A stretch of 64,000 bases of DNA from Arthrobacter sp. S39. GTDB lineage: Bacteria > Actinomycetota > Actinomycetes > Actinomycetales > Micrococcaceae. Below the pieces are notes generated by a model that saw nothing but the letters and a program-made list of their open reading frames with translations, searched no databases and was not told where the DNA came from. Of the stretch, positions 18,076 to 26,303 are shown one piece after another. Numbering within the stretch: the stretch's first letter is position 1; each line of letters begins with the position of its first letter. Location of the stretch: contig NZ_SIHX01000003.1 in the NCBI RefSeq assembly GCF_004320525.1, positions 434,001-498,000 of the forward strand. The letters run 5' to 3'. The position numbers and the translations under genes are program-made.

Positions 18076-18096
18076 TGCGAACCGCCGGACCTGGGC

Positions 18097-19425
18097 CTAC
18101 CGGGCCAGCTCGGCTTCCTCTTCCACCTGCTGCTGGCGTTCCAGCCACGGCCCGGCCGCGTAACCGATCACGACGCCGATGCCCACTTCCGCGGCTACCC
18201 AGACCGCCGTCCATAACGGGTCGGGCCCGATGTCCGTCAGGCGTCCCAGGCCGGCGGAACCGCGTGCCAGCCAGGCCAGCCCGGCGGACAACAGCCCGGC
18301 GACTGCCCCGATCAGCACACCGAGTGCCAGCGTAGACACGGTGGCCGTGAACCAGCGGGCGTGGATCTTGATGGAGAGCCACTCGTCGAAGTGGTTCTCC
18401 CCTGCGCGCAGGAACCACCAGCCCGCCAGTACACCGGCCAGCACCGGCACCACCAGCGCCACGAACCCGTACTCCAGCGAGCCGGAGGGGATGGCTGCGA
18501 ACACGGGAATGGACGGCAGGGGCCCGGTGGCGGTTCCCAGCGGACCCACCTGCGAGCCGACGCCCATCGCAAAACCGGATCCGGACGCCCAGGCGAGCGC
18601 GAACACGGCGAGGTTGGGGAGGTACCCGAGCTGCGCAATGGTCAGGGCGGCACCTCCGAGGGCACCGGCGTCGAGCGCTTCATAGACGGCCACCACCAGG
18701 TTCCAGTGGATGAACAGGTCCACCGCGAGCAGCACACACGCGAGCGCCAGGGCGGAGGCCAGCGCCACAAAACCTGCCTTCGCCGCGGAGGCCAGATAGG
18801 ACCCTGCCCAGCGGGAATGCTGGCTGGTGCGGGAAATCCAGGCGACGGCGTCGACGCCGATCAGCCGGCTCCACGAGCCGGCTTCGCGCCGGGCACCGAT
18901 CGCCATTCCCAGTGCGTACGGGATCAGCGGGATGAGCATGGCGTACCAGAGGTTGATGACGACGTCCTGCGTGCGGCACACGAATGCCGTGGCCGCGCCG
19001 AACGCCGCGTAGACCACCCAGGACCCCAGCAGGGCCTGCCACAGCTGGTCGGTATAGGAAGCCCGGGCCAGCCGCCGCCCCGCCCGCCACGCAAGCATGA
19101 ACGGGATCAGCGTCAGGCCGAGGGGAATCAGTGTCAGCATGTCGGACCCCGAGCCGCCGGCTGTGCCGGATCCGACATCGGCCAGTTCCAGCGGCACACC
19201 GTGGATCAGCAGCCATGCCTGGCCGGCCAGCCGGGCCAGGACATCGAACGCGGAATTCTGGAAACCGGCGGTGGCCCAGACCGCGGCGATGGGTGCGATC
19301 ACCACAAGCGCCGAAATGATGGCTGCCTGTGCCGTCTCGAGCCCACCCTGCAGCCACAAGGGCATGGGAAGGCCACGGTCTCCGGTCTGATCAGCGCGCA
19401 GTTTCATCGTGTTCCATGGTGTCAC
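18097..19425 (-). CDS. DUF6350 / PerM-like polytopic membrane protein
   Basis: A multi-spanning membrane protein of 442 residues with roughly 9-10 helices. GTG 19425 is chosen because AGGAGG lies 8 bases upstream. Glycine- and alanine-rich helices, the LLIHGVPLEL and LTLIPFMLAWRAGRRLA segments and the position next to purN match the DUF6350 family, which includes mycobacterial PerM, a protein needed for cell division under stress. The C-terminal tail is cytoplasmic and glutamate-rich. Function here is inferred from family and gene order only. Confidence 0.8.
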   Translation of the reverse strand: MTPWNTMKLRADQTGDRGLPMPLWLQGGLETAQAAIISALVVIAPIAAVWATAGFQNSAFDVLARLAGQAWLLIHGVPLELADVGSGTAGGSGSDMLTLIPLGLTLIPFMLAWRAGRRLARASYTDQLWQALLGSWVVYAAFGAATAFVCRTQDVVINLWYAMLIPLIPYALGMAIGARREAGSWSRLIGVDAVAWISRTSQHSRWAGSYLASAAKAGFVALASALALACVLLAVDLFIHWNLVVAVYEALDAGALGGAALTIAQLGYLPNLAVFALAWASGSGFAMGVGSQVGPLGTATGPLPSIPVFAAIPSGSLEYGFVALVVPVLAGVLAGWWFLRAGENHFDEWLSIKIHARWFTATVSTLALGVLIGAVAGLLSAGLAWLARGSAGLGRLTDIGPDPLWTAVWVAAEVGIGVVIGYAAGPWLERQQQVEEEAELAR

Positions 19426-19479
19426 GGAGCGGACCTCCTGCCCGCTTGCGACAGGCTCATCAGGCCCACGAGACGCGCC

Positions 19480-20163
19480 TCACCACAGCTCGTAGTCCTC
19501 CGCGCTGATCAGGAAGCCGTGTCCCGTGCGGAGGTGGGCGCAGACCATCTTTCCCGGTTCCCGCGAACACACCATGTTTCCGATCCGCACGGCCTGCCCG
19601 TCCTCCATCCACGGTCCGGGAAAGTCCGGCCCCGCCATGTCTTCGGCCTCCATGGGCGAGATGCCATCGCCGCAGAGGCCGTACTGCGACCCGCCGTCCA
19701 GCGTGACCACGGCATACCCACCGCGGTACTCACTGACGCCACGGCACTGGCCCTTGATATCGCCAGGACGCGGCGGTACGTCGTTGAGCAGGTGGCAGGC
19801 CGCGGCGTCGGCCCCGATGGAGCATTGCATGTCGCGGTTCCGCGACTGCACCACCACCGGCAGCGCCGCCCGCCAGGGCTTCACGTTCACCTGGGGCAGG
19901 AGTTCTTCGGCCCGGTTCAACGGGCGGTCAGCCCGGGGAGAGGGTGCCTGGGCAGCGGACGACGACGGCGGGGCATCCGCCGCCGGTGATGGCGCCGTCG
20001 TCGTGGCTCCAGCCAGTCCCTCGGCCGGCCGCTGGCCGCTCACCACGAGCGCCCCGATGGCGGGCGCCCGGCCCTCGGGGACGGCAACACTGCAGCCTGC
20101 CGCGCACAGCAGCAGGACAGCGGCCGCAAGAACGGTTCGGAGCATCAGGGGTACGGATCGCAT
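19480..20163 (-). CDS. Putative lipoprotein (227 aa)
   Basis: Unknown function. The start at 20163 (MRSVPLMLRTVLAAAVLLLCAAGC) gives a signal peptide with the lipobox CAAGC; the longer frame to 20223 would bury it. A Pro/Ala/Ser-rich linker (about 30-85) leads to a compact domain with an even set of cysteines (MQCSIG, AACHLL, GQCRGVS, GLCGDG, MVCSREP, MVCAHLRTGHGFLISAEDYELW). The end GHGFLISAEDYELW is typical of small actinobacterial extracytoplasmic domains. It lies directly upstream of the PerM-like gene on the same strand (54-base gap), so co-transcription is likely. Confidence 0.82.
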   Translation of the reverse strand: MRSVPLMLRTVLAAAVLLLCAAGCSVAVPEGRAPAIGALVVSGQRPAEGLAGATTTAPSPAADAPPSSSAAQAPSPRADRPLNRAEELLPQVNVKPWRAALPVVVQSRNRDMQCSIGADAAACHLLNDVPPRPGDIKGQCRGVSEYRGGYAVVTLDGGSQYGLCGDGISPMEAEDMAGPDFPGPWMEDGQAVRIGNMVCSREPGKMVCAHLRTGHGFLISAEDYELW

Positions 20164-20297
20164 AAGGGTCCCAGTCCAGCAGAATGCGCCAGTCCTGTCT
20201 CTGGGCAGAAGTCCCCATCCCACGGCGTTCCGGAGCTTTTTCCACAGGTCGGCCGTAAAATTGGAATGTCCGCAATCAGTGGTTGGAGGCAGAAAAA

Positions 20298-20759
20298 ATG
20301 ACTACCGCATCCCCACATGCTCACGGCGTTCATTTCGGGCGTGCAGACGTCCAGAATGCCGGCATGGGTGTAGGTATTCTCTTGATCGTGGTTGGCATCC
20401 TGGGCTTTATCCCGGGCGTCACCACGCAGTACAGCGAATTGATGTTCCTTGGGCCTGATTCCCACGCCATGTTCCTTGGCATGTTCCAGGTGTCCATGCT
20501 GCTCAATATTGTGCAGCTGGCCATTGGCGCAGCCGGCTGGACTATGTCCCGGACCGAACATGGCGCGCGTAATTTCCTCTTGGGCGCCGGCGCGCTGTAC
20601 ATCGTCCTTGCCATTTTCGGTCTCAGTGTCGGTGCAGGATCGGCAGCCAATTTCCTGTCGCTCAACATGGCTGACAACTGGACCCACCTGGTACTGGGCG
20701 TAGCGATGATTGCTTGTGGCTGGCTGTTGTCCCGCAACATGGCCAGCGACAGGAGGTAA
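20298..20759 (+). CDS. DUF4383 membrane protein
   Basis: A small four-helix membrane protein (153 residues). TTGGAGGCAG lies 8 bases before ATG 20298. Segments VGVLLIVVGILGFIPGVTT-like, MFLGMFQVSMLLNIVQLAIG and the final LGVAMIACGWLLSR match the DUF4383 pattern of one helix, a polar loop and three closely packed helices. A histidine-containing N-tail (SPHAHGVHFGR) precedes the first helix. The molecular role of the family is not known. It stands alone, diverging from the lipoprotein gene. Confidence 0.85.
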   Translation: MTTASPHAHGVHFGRADVQNAGMGVGILLIVVGILGFIPGVTTQYSELMFLGPDSHAMFLGMFQVSMLLNIVQLAIGAAGWTMSRTEHGARNFLLGAGALYIVLAIFGLSVGAGSAANFLSLNMADNWTHLVLGVAMIACGWLLSRNMASDRR

Positions 20760-20964
20760 CCCGGATATCGAAACCGGGAAATAGGAGCCGCGTATGAGGT
20801 TAGTTCAATAGATTCTGAATATTCGTCCTAATGGCTGGTGCAGTTGACCGCGGTGACGCGGACAGCTGCATCGGCTTTTTCGTGGGCTGCCGTAGGAATT
20901 AATGCTGGACGGGGGTGTGGACCCGGCGTACCCTGTTGTTCCATCGGGCTAGGGGGTGGATCGG

Positions 20965-21894
20965 ATGGGGGCGATACCGCGGACTCTTCGCCGCCCTGCC
21001 CTCCGGCCCCTCCTGCTGGCTCTCCTGGCCGCCGTGGCGTGGCTCGTGTGGGGAGCCGGAACAGCCAGCGCGTCCAGCCTGGTCCCGGACACCGCGGACC
21101 CCCTTAAACCTGCATCGTCCCTTCTTGCGGACGCGATTCCTCCTGAGGCGCCTCCCGTGGTGGCAGGCACCGGTGCTGCGGCCGTAGCAACCGCCGCTTC
21201 CCTCGCGACTCCCGTGACAGGCCTCGCAAACTCCCTGGCCGCCCCGGCCCTTCCGGTGCTCGCCGGCGCCGTTGACTCAGTCACCGCCCTGGTGCCGGGC
21301 CTTCCCGAACTCCCCCTCGTGCAGGCGCCCCTCCCGCTTCCATTGCCCGATATTCTGCCGTTACCTGACGAGTTGCCGCCGCTGCTGCCTGAACTCCCGT
21401 CCGCGCCGCTGCCATTGCCCCTCCCCGACTTGCCGCTGCCCGGCCTTCCACCGCTTACGACGCCGGCACCCGGCCCGGTGCCGACCGCGGCACCCAGCCT
21501 CCCGGCGTCGGACGCGGTTGCGGGGAGTGACGCACCCCTCCTGAGTCCTGCGGCCGCCTCTGCTGCTGCTCAAACAGGGCTGGCGGGCACCGCCGCCCCG
21601 AACACTCTGCGATTCGGCTTCGCTCCTGCCCAGGACCGTGCGGGGATTGCCGCGCCTCCACAGGCGGCGCCTTCCGGCCCCGAAGACGGGTCTCAAGAAC
21701 CCGGCACGCCGGCTCCCCCTGCCCTGGCGAACCAGGCCGGGCAGGCCAACTCAGGATCTTCCGGTCCAGTGACTCTGGCTGACCTTGGCGGGTCCTGGCC
21801 GACCCTGCCCACTCCCGCCAGTGCACCAAATCTGTCCGGCGCCGAGACGCTTCCGGCCGGCCCTTCCTTCGATCCCGGGTCCTCACCCGACTGA
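20965..21894 (+). CDS. Secreted Pro/Leu-rich protein with SFDPGSSPD C-terminus
   Basis: Unknown function; a diverged relative of the protein at 3854-4798. ATG 20965 follows AGGGGGTGG, the same leader sequence. The signal peptide has the same RPALRPLLLALLAAVAWLVW layout, cut near ASA-SS. The mature part contains PLPLPDILPLPDELP-type repeats (about 105-165) likely to form extended polyproline structure, then an Ala/Gly-rich region, and ends SFDPGSSPD. The last nine codons differ from the other gene at five places, all synonymous. The hairpin and ORF that follow repeat the layout of the first locus. Confidence 0.8.
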   Translation: MGAIPRTLRRPALRPLLLALLAAVAWLVWGAGTASASSLVPDTADPLKPASSLLADAIPPEAPPVVAGTGAAAVATAASLATPVTGLANSLAAPALPVLAGAVDSVTALVPGLPELPLVQAPLPLPLPDILPLPDELPPLLPELPSAPLPLPLPDLPLPGLPPLTTPAPGPVPTAAPSLPASDAVAGSDAPLLSPAAASAAAQTGLAGTAAPNTLRFGFAPAQDRAGIAAPPQAAPSGPEDGSQEPGTPAPPALANQAGQANSGSSGPVTLADLGGSWPTLPTPASAPNLSGAETLPAGPSFDPGSSPD

Positions 21895-21904
21895 ACAGGT
21901 CACC

Positions 21905-21924
21905 TCTGCCCTTTTCGCGGCAGA
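21905..21924 (+). promoter_or_regulatory. Intercistronic hairpin shared with 4808-4828
   Basis: TCTGCC pairs with GGCAGA around the loop CTTTTCGC, 11 bases after the stop codon. Stem sequence and distance from the stop match the first locus while the loop differs, and the bases just after (AACATGACCAC versus AACACGGCCAC) are similar as well. Confidence 0.6.
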
Positions 21925-21982
21925 ACATGACCACCGCGCACCACCGGCGCGCGGACACCACGTTCAGTCAGGAGAAACCGTC

Positions 21983-22069
21983 ATGTCCAACTACAACGCT
22001 GAGATCAACCGCGCCATCGTCACGTCGACCGTGGGCAACTGGCCAGACCCGATGCGGAAGCTCGGCTAG
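21983..22069 (+). CDS. 28-residue ORF in the place of the wall-anchored protein
   Basis: ATG 21983 is preceded by TCAGGAGAAACCGTC, nearly the same leader (TCAGGAGACAAACC) as the wall-anchored repeat protein at 4884. The peptide MSNYNAEINRAIVTSTVGNW plus DPMRKLG is polar, without a signal or membrane helix, and shows no similarity to the repeat protein. It may be a true small protein or a remnant left after a larger gene was lost. The good ribosome binding site favours translation. Confidence 0.5.
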   Translation: MSNYNAEINRAIVTSTVGNWPDPMRKLG

Positions 22070-22171
22070 GCCGTGGCTGGGTGGGGCGGTGTTGGGGGCC
22101 GCCCCACCCGGTCAGCCGTCAGAGTTAATGGGGCAGCCATGCCAGCTCCATACGGCCAGAGACCCTGCACC

Positions 22172-22300
22172 GCGCGAACGTACACATAAGGCCCCTATCC
22201 TCCGGCGCGAACTGGCAGGTATTACCCTCAAAATCGAGTTTTGAGGGTAATACGTGCCAGTTCGCGCATGGAAATTGGGGCACCAAGTGTACGTTCGCGC
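22172..22300. repeat. Nested double palindrome
   Basis: The inner element (22205-22233 and 22239-22267) is a 29-base inverted repeat with one mismatch and the loop TCGAG; its arm begins GCGCGAACTGGCA and ends CCCTCAAAA. It sits inside an outer inverted repeat, GCGCGAACGTACAC at 22172-22185 and GTGTACGTTCGCGC at 22287-22300, perfect over 14 bases. Both begin with GCGCGAAC, so one palindrome appears to lie within a related one. It ends 44 bases before the HNH endonuclease-like gene. Confidence 0.85.
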
Positions 22301-22343
22301 CTCAGGCGGCATGGAAAACCTGTGCCGCTGGAACAATGGGCCC

Positions 22344-23171
22344 ATGAGCGCCATCATTCTGGGCTGGGACCCGGCCGGCTGGAACCGCTGGAACTACGCG
22401 GCTGTTGTTGAGCAGGTCGCCGTTACAGGGCTGCGCCTGGAGCCCTGGACCGTCAGCCGAAGCGTGGTTCCGGGCACGGATGTGTGGCTGCTCCTGCTGG
22501 GAGACCACGGTCCGGGCCTGATCGGCCACGGCGTGGTGCTGTCGGCAACGCCGGACAGTGCGGACATCACCGTGCAGGTAGCCTTCGATGTACTCCTGCC
22601 CCTGGGCGACCAGGTCCCTGCCGAGGTTCTCACCAGGGCGATGCCAGACGCCGACTGGGACGCCGGCGACATCGCAGGCACGGAACTCGCGCCCGGCGAT
22701 GAGGCAGCCATCCGCGCGCTCTGGGCGGACCATGGCCCGCTGCAAGGAACGGACCCGACCCAGCCGGTGCCAGGCACGTACCCCGATGCCGCCGTCGTCC
22801 GGGTCACCGCCAACCGGTACGAACGGGACCCCGAGGCACGGCGGGCGTGCATCGCCCACCGTGGCACCAACTGCGCGGCGTGCGGGTTTTCCTTCGAACT
22901 GGCCTACGGCGAAATCGGCGCGGACTTCATCCACGTCCACCACGTGGTCCCCGCGCCGCAGCTTGGCAACGGCTACGTCCTGGACCCGCTCACGGACCTT
23001 GTTCCGCTGTGCGCCAACTGCCACGCCATGGCGCACCACGGGGTCAGCTCGCCACGGAGCGAGGCCGAGCTGCGGCACCTCATCGCCGCCGCCGGCTACC
23101 TCCGCGGAACCACCGTGACCCCCGAGGAGCTCGAGGCCCAGCGGGCTGCCCGCGAGATCCTCGGCCACTAA
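22344..23171 (+). CDS. HNH endonuclease-like protein with N-terminal PUA/EVE-like domain
   Basis: A 275-residue protein beginning MSAIILGWDPAGWNRWNY. Residues 1-80 (WNYAAVVEQVAVTG, GTDVWLLLLGDHGPGLIGHGVVLS) resemble the EVE/PUA fold that recognises modified bases in EVE-HNH proteins. The C-terminal part is an HNH module with the zinc cysteine pairs CAACG (about 176-180) and CANC (about 222-225), the catalytic HVHHVVP (about 196-202) and a final histidine in MAHH. This order matches modification-dependent (type IV-like) restriction enzymes. The N-terminal assignment is less sure than the HNH. No methyltransferase is nearby, as expected of a type IV enzyme. Nested palindromes lie just upstream. 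Confidence 0.8.
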   Translation: MSAIILGWDPAGWNRWNYAAVVEQVAVTGLRLEPWTVSRSVVPGTDVWLLLLGDHGPGLIGHGVVLSATPDSADITVQVAFDVLLPLGDQVPAEVLTRAMPDADWDAGDIAGTELAPGDEAAIRALWADHGPLQGTDPTQPVPGTYPDAAVVRVTANRYERDPEARRACIAHRGTNCAACGFSFELAYGEIGADFIHVHHVVPAPQLGNGYVLDPLTDLVPLCANCHAMAHHGVSSPRSEAELRHLIAAAGYLRGTTVTPEELEAQRAAREILGH

Positions 23172-23354
23172 GGAACCGCCGGCGGGCCCGAAACAGCCCG
23201 CACTCTGGACTCTTGGACGGGTGCCGATCACACTGGCTACAACAGCTGGGCAAGCTGGCCGGAATTGCACGCAGAAAACCGGCAGGGAATGGACAGCTGC
23301 ATTTACCGGAGCTTTACGGCGATGCTTTTTCCCTACCTGTGAAAGGACCTGTCC

Positions 23355-24788
23355 ATGCCGGACCTGTCAGCATTCTTCCCGCTGATTGCCGCGATTATCG
23401 GGGCAATACTGGTGGTCGGTTTTGTGTGGGTGGCCATCAAACTGATGTGGAAAGTGGCGGAGCCCAATGAGGCCCTGATCATCTCCGGCCTGACCCGCGG
23501 AACCCTGGACACCCGGGCCGGCATGGATTTCAAGATTGTCACCGGAAAGGGTGCCCTCGTATTTCCGGGCCTGCAGACTGTCCGCACGCTTTCCCTCACG
23601 CTGAATGAAACAGAACTCAAGGTTTCCTGCGTGACCTCCCAGGGCATCCAGGTCATTGTCGAAGGCGTGGTGATATACAAAATCGGTGATGCCCCGCCGT
23701 TTATCGCAAATGCGGCCAGGCGCTTCCTGGGCCAGCAGCCCAAAATGGAAAGCCAGGTCTACAACGTCTTTGAAGGGCACCTGAGGTCCATCATCGGAAG
23801 CATGACCGTCGAAGAGATCATCCGCGAACGGGACAAGCTCGGTTCGCAGGTCCGCAGCGCCAGCGGGGTGGAAATGGAGAAGCTGGGCCTGGTGGTGGAT
23901 TCCCTCCAGATCAAGGACCTGCAGGACCCTACCGGGTACATCCAGAACATCGCCAAGCCCCACATCGCCCAGGTGAAGATGGAGGCCCGCATCGCCGAGG
24001 CCACCCGGAACCGTGAGGCGGCCGAGAAGGAAGCCGAGGCGGCAGCCCTGATCGCGGACGCGCAGAGTGTTTCGGCCATCCGGCAGTCGGTGGCGCAGGC
24101 CAACGCCGAGCGGGCCAAAGCCAACGCGGCCCAGGCGGGACCGCTGGCCGATGCCACGGCTCGGCAGCAGGTGGTGGTCCAGGAAACGGAAGTGGCCAAG
24201 CTTGAGGCGGACCGGGAAGAGCAGAAGCTCCAGACCACCGTCCGGAAACCCGCCGACGCCAAGGCCTACGCCAAGCGCACCGACGCAGAAGGCCAGAAGG
24301 CGGCGGACATCAGTGCCGCGGAGGCGCTGGCCCGCCGCACCGAGCTCGAAGCGCAGGCCAATGCCCGGCGGACCGAACTTCAGGCCCAGGCGAACGCCAC
24401 CGCCGCTGCTGCCGCCGCCGGAGCCACGAAAGTCACCGGCGAGGCCGAAGCCGCAGCCACGAAAGCCCGCGGTGATGCCACGGCCTCCGCCATCAAGGCC
24501 AAAGCCCTGGCCGAGGCCGACGGTATCAAGGCGCGGGCCGAAGCGCTCGGAACCAACCAGGAAGCCGTCATCTCGCAGCAGCTGGCCGAGAACATGCCGG
24601 CCATCATCGCCGCAGCGGCCGAGCCCTTCTCCCACGTGGGCCAGATGACGGTACTGAACGGCGGCGAAGGCGTCAACAAGATGCTCGGCGGAATCCTTGC
24701 CCAGGTGGGCGACTACCTTCCCGCACTGTCCTCGGCACTGAAGAACAGCCGGGAAGGCAAACGGCCCCCGAAAGCCCCGGATGCATAA
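23355..24788 (+). CDS. Flotillin-like SPFH/band 7 membrane protein
   Basis: A scaffold protein of membrane microdomains, 477 residues. One N-terminal helix (about 8-30) is followed by the SPFH domain (about 35-200, with EPNEALIISG and PFIANAARRFL), and then a long alanine/glutamate coiled coil (about 205-410) made of EAEAAA/KAxAEA repeats that drives oligomers. The C-terminal end (PFSHVGQMTVLNGGEGVNKMLGG) is the flotillin signature. AAAGGA precedes ATG 23355. It overlaps the next gene by 8 bases, and the partner has NfeD-like character, the usual pairing for flotillins. Confidence 0.93.
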   Translation: MPDLSAFFPLIAAIIGAILVVGFVWVAIKLMWKVAEPNEALIISGLTRGTLDTRAGMDFKIVTGKGALVFPGLQTVRTLSLTLNETELKVSCVTSQGIQVIVEGVVIYKIGDAPPFIANAARRFLGQQPKMESQVYNVFEGHLRSIIGSMTVEEIIRERDKLGSQVRSASGVEMEKLGLVVDSLQIKDLQDPTGYIQNIAKPHIAQVKMEARIAEATRNREAAEKEAEAAALIADAQSVSAIRQSVAQANAERAKANAAQAGPLADATARQQVVVQETEVAKLEADREEQKLQTTVRKPADAKAYAKRTDAEGQKAADISAAEALARRTELEAQANARRTELQAQANATAAAAAAGATKVTGEAEAAATKARGDATASAIKAKALAEADGIKARAEALGTNQEAVISQQLAENMPAIIAAAAEPFSHVGQMTVLNGGEGVNKMLGGILAQVGDYLPALSSALKNSREGKRPPKAPDA

Positions 24789-25029
24789 GAACGTTGACCG
24801 GAGCCTCACCGGCAAGATCGGGCGGGTGACCGGGCGCATCGGCCCCGGCACCATCGGCGAAGTCATGCTGCCCTACCTGGGCGGCACCAACGCGTTCCAC
24901 GCCCACCCCTTCGACAAGACGAGCATCTTCGCGGTGGGCGACGAAGTGCTGGTGATCTACTTCGAGCCGCCGCAAACCGTCTATGTGGACGAACTTCCGG
25001 ACGTGCTGAAGCACGGCCAAAACGGATGA
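24781..25029 (+). CDS. Small NfeD-like OB-fold protein
   Basis: An 82-residue soluble protein, overlapping the flotillin gene by 8 bases in another frame. LTGKIGRVTGRIGPGTIGEVMLPYLGGTNAFHAHPFD followed by FAVGDEVLVIYFEPPQTVYVDEL resembles the C-terminal OB-fold domain of NfeD and YqiJ-type partners of flotillins, here without the membrane part. Close coupling makes a flotillin-associated role likely. The domain assignment is from motif shape, not a search. Confidence 0.8.
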   Translation: MHKNVDRSLTGKIGRVTGRIGPGTIGEVMLPYLGGTNAFHAHPFDKTSIFAVGDEVLVIYFEPPQTVYVDELPDVLKHGQNG

Positions 25030-25118
25030 CCCGGCGCTCCTGATCTGTTAACCCAACCTTTCCCTCCGCTCTACCCGCGCGCCCCCGCACCGTCAGCCCG
25101 GGCGCCCACCGTGGAGGG

Positions 25119-26303
25119 GTGAGGATCGCAATAGTCGCTGAATCATTCCTGCCACTGATGAACGGGGTGACCCACTCCATCCTTCGGGTACTGGAACACC
25201 TGGAGGAACAGGGCCACGAAGTCCTGGTCATTGCACCCTCAACGCTGGACACCAAGGACACCGCGGTCCCGGAAGCTGTGCACGGTGCGCTGGTGTACCG
25301 GCTGCCCTCGGTCGCGCTGGCCGGGTACACCAACGTCCGCGTGGCGATGGGCGGTGTGTACCGGGTCAAGCGAATCCTTGCCGACTACGCACCGGACGTC
25401 GTCCACCTGGCGTCACCCTTCGTCCTGGGCTGGCGGGCGGTCCAGGCCGCGCACCAGCTGGGCATCCCCACCGTTGCCATCTACCAGACCGAGGTGCCCA
25501 GCTACGCCGCCCGGTACGGGGTGCCGTTCCTGGAGAACTGGGCCTGGAACCGGGTGGAGAACATCCACCTGCTGGCCACCCGGACGCTGGTCCCGTCCAC
25601 CTTCGCCCTGAATCAGCTCCGCGGCCGCGGCATTCCGCGCGTGGACATGTGGCGGCGCGGCGTGGATACGGCCCGGTTTTCGCCGGGAAAGCGCGACGGC
25701 GGCTGGCGGGCTTCGGTGGCTCCCGGCGGTCAGCGGATCATCGGCTATGTGGGCAGGCTTGCCATCGAGAAGCAGGTGGAGGACCTGGCCGCCCTGGCCC
25801 GGGTGCCGCACGCGAAGCTGGTGATCGTGGGCGACGGCCCCCAGCGGGCGGCCCTCGAGGAAGCCCTGCCCGATGCCGTGTTCACCGGTTTCCTCGGCGG
25901 CGAGGAGCTTGCACGGGCGGTGGCGTCGTTTGACCTCTTTGTCCATCCCGGCGAGTTCGAAACGTTCTGCCAGACCATCCAGGAGGCCATGGCATCGGGT
26001 GTTCCGGTGGTTGCCACCGGCCGAGGCGGCCCTCTGGACCTGGTGGAAAACTCCCGCACCGGCTGGCTCTACCAGCCCGGTGACCTGGCCGGCCTGCGGG
26101 CGCACGTGATGGACCTGATCGGCGACGACGCCAAACGCCGTGCCTTTGCCGCCGCAGCCCACGCTTCGGTGCAGGACCGGACCTGGCCTGCGCTGAGCGC
26201 CGAACTGGTGCGGCACTACCGCTCGGTGATCACCGGCGACCCGGTAGTTGAGCCTGCCACTACCCATCGACGCCTCGACACCAAGAGCGGAGCAACCCTG
26301 TGA
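25119..26303 (+). CDS. Glycosyltransferase family 4 (mannosyltransferase-like)
   Basis: A GT-B glycosyltransferase of 394 residues acting at the cytoplasmic face. The start MRIAIVAESFLPLMNGVTHSILRVLEHL is the classic N-domain with the NGV loop. The C-domain has IIGYVGRLAIEKQVEDL, VIVGDGPQRAALEE and the nucleotide-sugar E-x7-E motif in HPGEFETFCQTIQEAMASG. The overall pattern is like actinobacterial GDP-mannose-dependent alpha-mannosyltransferases of the MgtA/PimB type. GTG 25119 is used although the GGAGG is very close (about one base), so the start is not fully certain. It overlaps the UDP-glucose dehydrogenase by 4 bases (GTGA). Confidence 0.93.
   Translation: MRIAIVAESFLPLMNGVTHSILRVLEHLEEQGHEVLVIAPSTLDTKDTAVPEAVHGALVYRLPSVALAGYTNVRVAMGGVYRVKRILADYAPDVVHLASPFVLGWRAVQAAHQLGIPTVAIYQTEVPSYAARYGVPFLENWAWNRVENIHLLATRTLVPSTFALNQLRGRGIPRVDMWRRGVDTARFSPGKRDGGWRASVAPGGQRIIGYVGRLAIEKQVEDLAALARVPHAKLVIVGDGPQRAALEEALPDAVFTGFLGGEELARAVASFDLFVHPGEFETFCQTIQEAMASGVPVVATGRGGPLDLVENSRTGWLYQPGDLAGLRAHVMDLIGDDAKRRAFAAAAHASVQDRTWPALSAELVRHYRSVITGDPVVEPATTHRRLDTKSGATL

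Noticed and set aside
15891-22300. CRISPR array
   Set aside because: The repeats here are single palindromes, not regularly spaced direct repeats with spacers, and no cas gene is present.
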